Source of the DNA: Hyphomicrobiales bacterium
GTDB lineage: Bacteria; Pseudomonadota; Alphaproteobacteria; Rhizobiales; Methyloligellaceae
Assembly (NCBI GenBank): GCA_021775525.1
Contig: JAJFHQ010000008.1
Coordinates: 1 to 64,000 of the forward strand
DNA length: 64,000 bases
Reading direction: 5' to 3'
In this document: one piece after another, positions 59,999-64,000 of the stretch
Numbering within the stretch: position 1 is the first letter of the stretch
Layout: every line of letters starts with the position of its first letter
The notes under the pieces: generated by a model
What the model was told of the DNA's origin: nothing
Seen by the model: the letters and a program-made list of their open reading frames with translations, nothing else
The model's database searches: none
Program-made: the position numbers and the translations under genes

Positions 59999-60496
59999 AT
60001 GGGTTTCCTTGACAGGATCACATTTCCACTCGCGGCTGGAGTCACGGCCCTGGTGGCACTTGTCACGATCCTGACCGCACTCACCTATGAGCATGCTGGC
60101 GGGTATACGCCTTGTGCGCTGTGCCTGATTGAGCGCTACGCCTATTACGTCGGCGTGCCGCTGGCCACAGCTGCGTTCTTCCTGGCCACGCCCAAGCCTT
60201 CCCGACTGGTCGTCCTGCTGCTTGCACTTTGTGGCATTGGATTTCTCATAAATGGTGGGATTGGGGTTTATCATTCCGGCATTGAATGGAAATGGTGGCC
60301 CGGACCGGAAGCCTGCAGTGCAGATTCCCTCGCGCCCCTGTCGGGCAACCTGCTGGACGCATTGAACAATGCAAAAGCCGTCTCCTGCGATGATGCGCCC
60401 TGGCGCCTGTTCGGGCTGTCCTTTGCAGGGTGGAGCGCGCTGATTTCATTCGACCTGGCAATCCTGTCATTCCTTGGCGTGCGCAACGCGCGCTAG
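59999..60496 (+). CDS. dsbB: Disulfide bond formation protein B
   Basis: A 165-residue four-helix membrane protein that reoxidises DsbA with quinone. The first redox pair is in YTPCALCLIERYAYYVG (CxxC near residue 39-42), the second in the periplasmic loop as PEACSADS and AVSCDDAPWRLFGLSFAGW, the DsbB signature. Helices are about residues 9-30, 45-64, 70-88 and 142-160. It lies downstream of the DedA-type gene and converges on the MBL-fold gene. Confidence 0.92.
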   Translation: MGFLDRITFPLAAGVTALVALVTILTALTYEHAGGYTPCALCLIERYAYYVGVPLATAAFFLATPKPSRLVVLLLALCGIGFLINGGIGVYHSGIEWKWWPGPEACSADSLAPLSGNLLDALNNAKAVSCDDAPWRLFGLSFAGWSALISFDLAILSFLGVRNAR

Positions 60497-60500
60497 GATT

Positions 60501-61310
60501 TTAATATCCCGGCAACACCAGCAGTTTACGCTTTCGCGGCATGGTCGCGGGCGACAGCACGACGGTTTTAGATTTACTGATCTCGATGTCGTAGGTGTCA
60601 CGCAGGCGCGCCTCGAATCCATCGAGATCACCGAAAAAGTGCATCGGAATGACGATCCGCGGGCGCAATTCTCCAAGCACATTCACCACGCCGTCAAAAT
60701 CGAGCGTAAACACGCCGTCGATTGCGACCATCACTACATCGAGTTGCCCAATCTGCCCGAGTTGCTGAGATGTAAGTTCGTGGTGCAAATGACCCAGATG
60801 GCCGATACACAGTCCCGATACCTCGAAAATAAAGACCGAATTCCCGAACTTTTCAGTGCCGTCTTCGCTCCATGTCCGGATATTGGTGGGGACATTGCGG
60901 ATGTAGAAATCTCCTACGGTGAGATTGTGTTCCGCCCAGCCACCCTTTGGATTCCAACCCTTGAGCGCATGTTTGATCGCCGGATCGGGCGTATCCGTAT
61001 AGTGACTGTCATGGGCATGGTTCATGGTCACCACGTCGGGGACCGGTCCTTTGCCGTGATAGCCCGCATAGTCGGTGGCAATACGGATGCCCTGCGGGCT
61101 TTCAATAAGAAATGTCGAATGGCTGACAAAGGTAATCCGGACTTCGTTGTTGGCCAGTTCGGCCACCTTGTAATTCACCCGCATGAACGGAGAGAGGTTT
61201 TCAGCCACTGCAAGACATTTACTTGTCACGGGGGTTGCAGAGGATTGCGTGGTGAATACCAGCACCGCGATGACGGTCATGATTATGCGAATGCAGTGAT
61301 GCCGCGTCAT
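60501..61310 (-). CDS. Exported MBL-fold metallo-hydrolase (UlaG/YtnP-type)
   Basis: A 269-residue beta-lactamase-fold protein with an N-terminal signal peptide (IRIIMTVIAVLVFTTQSSA). Metal-site motifs are MNHAHDSHYTD (HxHDSH variant, about residues 97-107), GHLGHLHHEL (about 169-178) and IVIPMHFFGDLDG (about 222-234). Lactonases, phosphodiesterases and other hydrolases share this fold, so the substrate is open. It converges on dsbB with 4 bp between. Confidence 0.8.
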   Translation of the reverse strand: MTRHHCIRIIMTVIAVLVFTTQSSATPVTSKCLAVAENLSPFMRVNYKVAELANNEVRITFVSHSTFLIESPQGIRIATDYAGYHGKGPVPDVVTMNHAHDSHYTDTPDPAIKHALKGWNPKGGWAEHNLTVGDFYIRNVPTNIRTWSEDGTEKFGNSVFIFEVSGLCIGHLGHLHHELTSQQLGQIGQLDVVMVAIDGVFTLDFDGVVNVLGELRPRIVIPMHFFGDLDGFEARLRDTYDIEISKSKTVVLSPATMPRKRKLLVLPGY

Positions 61311-61368
61311 TACCCGTTCCCTTATCCGCTCAGATCCGCATCCAGCATAGGCTAGGGAACCTGGAGAG

Positions 61369-61899
61369 TCAGGTCTTGGGAGGGTCCGCGCGGTGTAAAA
61401 GGAGCGTGAATGACAGTACCGCCCAGAAGCCGGTGCAGGCGAGGAAGTCTGCCAGACGCTCCTTGGGACCGGGAAGAACGATCGCGCTGAAACGCTGCAA
61501 GTCGTACTCGGCGCCTATCACCCATTTCAACGGCAGCCCGTCGAACAGCGTCATGTAGTAGAGGTAATAGAGCTGCGGCGAGAGGCGATGTAGCAGGAGA
61601 TAAATCAGCCAGCCCAGAAATATGTCGAGTGTGATGATCCAGGCTCTCCCCAAACCATTCCATCCATCGAGCCACGCGATCAACCAACTGCTCTTCAATT
61701 CCAACAGCCAGAATACAAAGGATAGAAACACCAGGCTCAGTAAAGCCAGCACGGCGCTTCCTAATGGAGTTAGCGTGAAGAAGCTGTCCTGTTCAGGAGC
61801 ATGCCAAAACAGCGGAACGTTAAATGGCACCAGCAGAACTGCCACGGCCACAAAGGCGATCGTGGCAGTGCGAGTAAGCTGAACTGTTGTGAGTTTCAT
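61369..61899 (-). CDS. Inner-membrane protein of unknown function
   Basis: A 176-residue protein with four hydrophobic segments (about residues 9-28, 46-66, 87-107 and 153-171), and PLKWVIGAEYDLQRF in the loop before the last. Start ATG at 61899; the longer reading from 61950 would overlap the DUF456 gene. It follows that gene by 16 nt and may be cotranscribed. No family recognised. Confidence 0.65.
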   Translation of the reverse strand: MKLTTVQLTRTATIAFVAVAVLLVPFNVPLFWHAPEQDSFFTLTPLGSAVLALLSLVFLSFVFWLLELKSSWLIAWLDGWNGLGRAWIITLDIFLGWLIYLLLHRLSPQLYYLYYMTLFDGLPLKWVIGAEYDLQRFSAIVLPGPKERLADFLACTGFWAVLSFTLLLHRADPPKT

Positions 61900-61915
61900 T
61901 CGCGATAGATGGGCA

Positions 61916-62473
61916 TTAAGTAGAAAACACCCGCACGGCCAGCACCACAAGCATCACCATTCCGGCGGCGAGCTTGCCAAGGGTGCCGTAGAGCCGTCCG
62001 ATGGCCGCGCCCCAGCCTACAGCAACGCCCTGATCGCTGCCGCCATGCTTCCACATCTCGCCCAGATAGGCCCCTGCAAAGGCACCGCCGGCACCGCCCG
62101 CCAGAGCACCTATAAGAGGGCCAAGAATGGGAATCGGAAGCCCCATGACCGCACCCGTGATGCTACCAATCAGTGTGCCCAGAATGGCGAGGGCCACCGC
62201 GCGGCGGCTCCCGCCCTTGTTGGCCGCACCCGCGGCACCGGCTAAAAACTCAAGCGCTTCGCCGCCCGCGGCAATCACTGCAAGCAGGGCGACAGCGTGC
62301 CAATTGAGTCCCTGAGTGGCATCGCCGGTTTTCATGACCTCCACAAACAGGGCGGCCATGCCGACAATGAACCAGTTGCCGGGCAGGGTGACGAAATTGG
62401 TGGTCCAGGCGATGCCGGCCGAAAAGACAAGCAGCAGGGCCCACGCGTAATAGGAATATTCGATTTCGGGCAT
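61916..62473 (-). CDS. DUF456-family membrane protein
   Basis: A 185-residue membrane protein with about five segments and many small residues: WALLLVFSAGIAWTTNFVTLPGNWFIV at the start (residues 11-37), GGEALEFLAGAAGAANKGGSRR in the middle, and GLPIPILGPLIGALAGGAGG followed by AFAGAYLGEMW. This order is typical of DUF456 proteins of unknown role. It heads a two-gene leftward pair. Confidence 0.83.
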   Translation of the reverse strand: MPEIEYSYYAWALLLVFSAGIAWTTNFVTLPGNWFIVGMAALFVEVMKTGDATQGLNWHAVALLAVIAAGGEALEFLAGAAGAANKGGSRRAVALAILGTLIGSITGAVMGLPIPILGPLIGALAGGAGGAFAGAYLGEMWKHGGSDQGVAVGWGAAIGRLYGTLGKLAAGMVMLVVLAVRVFST

Positions 62474-62641
62474 GGGTGAATAGGTAAGGGCTTGAGGCTA
62501 AAATTTCCAGCATCTTTATGCTGCAATTCACCGCTCATTTTTCAACAGGAATTGATGAGCCAGCCTCCAACCTTCTTAACCTCCGTATGTTTTTCTGTGT
62601 ATTATGATCTCGTATATTGAACATGCCGGGGGGCGAATCTT

Positions 62642-63067
62642 ATGAACCGTATACTGGCTTTTGCAGCTTTCTTTGCATGCCTGATGCTCTGGAACCAGGG
62701 GGTTCGCGCCGACGTCCTCGCCCATGTAGACCTCTCGGAGCAACGCCTGCATCTCTACGTCGACGGTGAAAAGAAACACACTTGGAAGGTTTCGACGGGC
62801 AAGAAGCATGGCTGGACCCACACCGGTACATTCCGGCCCCAATTCCTGAGCAAGAACCACCGCTCAAGTCTGTTCCGTGGTGCACCTATGCCTTATTCGG
62901 TTTTTTACGACAGCCATTGGGCTGTTCACGGCACGACGGCCATCAAACGGCTTGGCAAGCCCGCGTCTCATGGATGCGTCAGACTGCATCCCAAGAACGC
63001 AGCGGTACTGTTCAATCTGGTTGCCAAGCAGGGCAAGAAGAACAGCGTGATCTGGATTACGGAGTAA
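62642..63067 (+). CDS. L,D-transpeptidase (YkuD domain)
   Basis: A 141-residue exported enzyme: signal peptide LAFAAFFACLMLWNQGVRA (cleavage near residue 23), then a compact YkuD domain with VDLSEQRLHLYVDGEKKHTW, VHGTTAIKRLGKPASHGCVR (catalytic His/Cys motif SHGCVRL, about residues 109-115) and the C-terminal strand. Such enzymes make 3-3 cross-links in peptidoglycan or attach proteins to it. The domain is near minimal, with no LysM or peptidoglycan-binding part. Confidence 0.9.
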   Translation: MNRILAFAAFFACLMLWNQGVRADVLAHVDLSEQRLHLYVDGEKKHTWKVSTGKKHGWTHTGTFRPQFLSKNHRSSLFRGAPMPYSVFYDSHWAVHGTTAIKRLGKPASHGCVRLHPKNAAVLFNLVAKQGKKNSVIWITE

Positions 63068-63119
63068 ATTTGTCAGCAGGCATTCAGTCTGGTTGAACGC
63101 CGGGATTTATCCGGTGCAC

Positions 63120-63224
63120 TTACAAAAGTGTGAGCAGGCCGCCAAGACCGGTGACGACTACAATCACCCCGATAACCACGGCGACTTTGAACACGGTATC
63201 ATTGTTGAAGTCATCATCGGACAT
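63120..63224 (-). CDS. 34-residue single-pass membrane peptide
   Basis: The minus strand encodes a short peptide starting MSDDDFNNDTVFKVAVVIGV and ending GLGGLLTLL, then TAA at complement 63120-63122. An acidic N-terminus precedes one transmembrane helix (about residues 14-34). GGGGAAC lies about 7 nt before the ATG. Codon choice and the clear helix support a real small protein; no function can be given. The remaining stretch 63225-63494 shows no gene. Confidence 0.5.
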   Translation of the reverse strand: MSDDDFNNDTVFKVAVVIGVIVVVTGLGGLLTLL

Positions 63225-63494
63225 TGCTGCGTTCCCCTGTTTGGTTTTTTGCGACTGGTGGTCAGGCCCTGCGACCTTGTGCACCCTCCAGAACCCTGTA
63301 CTACATCATCACCTGCTATACATTAATAGTATAGCCGTTTTTCCCTGCTATGAGATATAGATTAGAGTAATTCCCCTTGCCTCATTCCAGTCACACGGCC
63401 ATCATATGAGCTGTGCGGCATGCGGGAGTGAAAGGGTCACCACTGGCCTGAGACGTGAGAAGATTTTACAAGCCTTATCAAGGATTTATCGAGC

Positions 63495-63896
63495 ATGAAA
63501 CAGATACTCAAAATTGCAGTCGCCACCCTTGCAATGGCGTCCTTCGCCACAGTTGCACAAGCTGAAGGCGACGCCACAAAAGGCGAAGCGTTCTTCAAAA
63601 AGAAGTGCAAGCTTTGCCACAAGGTGGGCCCAGGTGCCAAGAAGGGTGTCGGACCCGCTCTCAACAATATCATTGATGCAAAAGCTGGCATTCAGGAGAA
63701 GTATAAATATTCCAAGGCCATGGTGGCAGCCGGCGAAGCCGGTTTGAAGTGGGACGCGGAAACTCTCGACAAATACCTGACAAAACCGAAAGATGTCGTG
63801 CCCAAGACCAAGATGAAAATTCCTGGTGGCGGCGTGGGGGATGCAGCCGACCGCGCCAACGTCATCGCCTATCTCAAGACACAGACCAAGATGTAG
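63495..63896 (+). CDS. Class I c-type cytochrome (cytochrome c2-like)
   Basis: A 133-residue periplasmic electron carrier: signal peptide ILKIAVATLAMASFATVAQA, heme-binding CKLCH (about residues 38-42), the conserved GPGAKKGVGPALNN loop, and the axial Met in VVPKTKMKIPGGG (about 102-114). The C-terminal helix ends ANVIAYLKTQTK. Such cytochromes shuttle electrons between the bc1 complex and oxidases or reductases. Confidence 0.92.
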   Translation: MKQILKIAVATLAMASFATVAQAEGDATKGEAFFKKKCKLCHKVGPGAKKGVGPALNNIIDAKAGIQEKYKYSKAMVAAGEAGLKWDAETLDKYLTKPKDVVPKTKMKIPGGGVGDAADRANVIAYLKTQTKM

Positions 63897-63979
63897 CAGA
63901 AGCAGTAGCCAGTTTCTCCTGATCCCTGCCCTTACGGCGGATACTACCGTGAATCTTGTAGGGCCGCGAATTTGATTAA

Positions 63980-64000
63980 TAAAAAACCCGGCTGTCAGAG
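63980..64000. terminator. Possible terminator half at the right edge
   Basis: AATAAAAAACCCGGCTGTCA is the left arm expected for a bidirectional terminator (A-run, then GC-rich stem strand). The matching AGCCGGG arm would lie beyond the window, so this cannot be confirmed. Confidence 0.3.

Overview
The window reads as chromosomal DNA of an alphaproteobacterium, most likely a Hyphomicrobiales (Rhizobiales)-type heterotroph. The grounds are gene content (an Aap general amino-acid ABC transporter, NosR, a Cox-type molybdenum hydroxylase with its accessory genes, Xsc/Pta and Hps/Suy sulfonate enzymes) and even, moderately high GC. Genus cannot be told from the sequence alone. There is no rRNA, integrase, intact insertion sequence or CRISPR array; one tRNA-Leu(CAA) is present.

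Layout. 0-3 kb: the 5' part of nosR, cut by the left edge, a divergent uncharacterised gene, an FNR/NnrR-type palindrome between them, a decayed oxidoreductase remnant with palindromic repeats, and an enoyl-CoA hydratase. 3-13 kb: an amino-acid uptake and PLP-enzyme locus (aapJQMP, class V PLP enzyme, threonine aldolase, GntR regulator, divergent class I aminotransferase, second class V enzyme). 13-19 kb: small and secreted proteins of unknown function, including a half solute-binding-protein/peptidoglycan-binding fusion, two genes with duplicated leaders, and a secreted protein made of 45-bp tandem repeats. 19-25 kb: a form II CoxSML-type molybdenum hydroxylase with divergent coxG, split xdhC and mocA. 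25-27.5 kb: a TauD-family dioxygenase, an ATP-grasp ligase and a SnoaL-like protein.

27.5-55 kb is the centrepiece, an organosulfonate island. One half is xsc-pta-SDR, an IclR regulator, a CoA-acylating aldehyde dehydrogenase (SauS-like), a SucCD-like CoA ligase pair and an MFS transporter. Together these would take sulfoacetate through sulfoacetyl-CoA and sulfoacetaldehyde to acetyl phosphate plus sulfite, then acetyl-CoA. The other half is a run of 15 same-strand, tightly packed genes from 51.7 to 38.2 kb: GntR, a four-subunit SDH/FRD-like complex, a two-subunit class I fumarase/tartrate-dehydratase-like enzyme, HpsN, HpsO, HpsP, SuyA, SuyB, a TarD-like enolase-superfamily dehydratase, SlcC-like and ComC-like dehydrogenases. 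The Hps/Suy/Slc/Com set fits dihydroxypropanesulfonate -> sulfolactate -> pyruvate + sulfite, with sulfolactate enantiomers interconverted through sulfopyruvate. Divergent from the GntR gene are a ThDP enzyme and a GMC oxidoreductase. The ThDP enzyme could supply the missing sulfopyruvate -> sulfoacetaldehyde step and join the two halves at Xsc. The SDH-like and fumarase-like pairs have no place in known sulfonate pathways and are the best candidate for something undescribed.

55-64 kb is housekeeping and envelope: CAP-domain lipoprotein, polysaccharide flippase, D,D-carboxypeptidase, tRNA-Leu, DedA-type protein, DsbB, MBL-fold protein, DUF456 protein, L,D-transpeptidase, a 34-residue membrane peptide and a class I cytochrome c.
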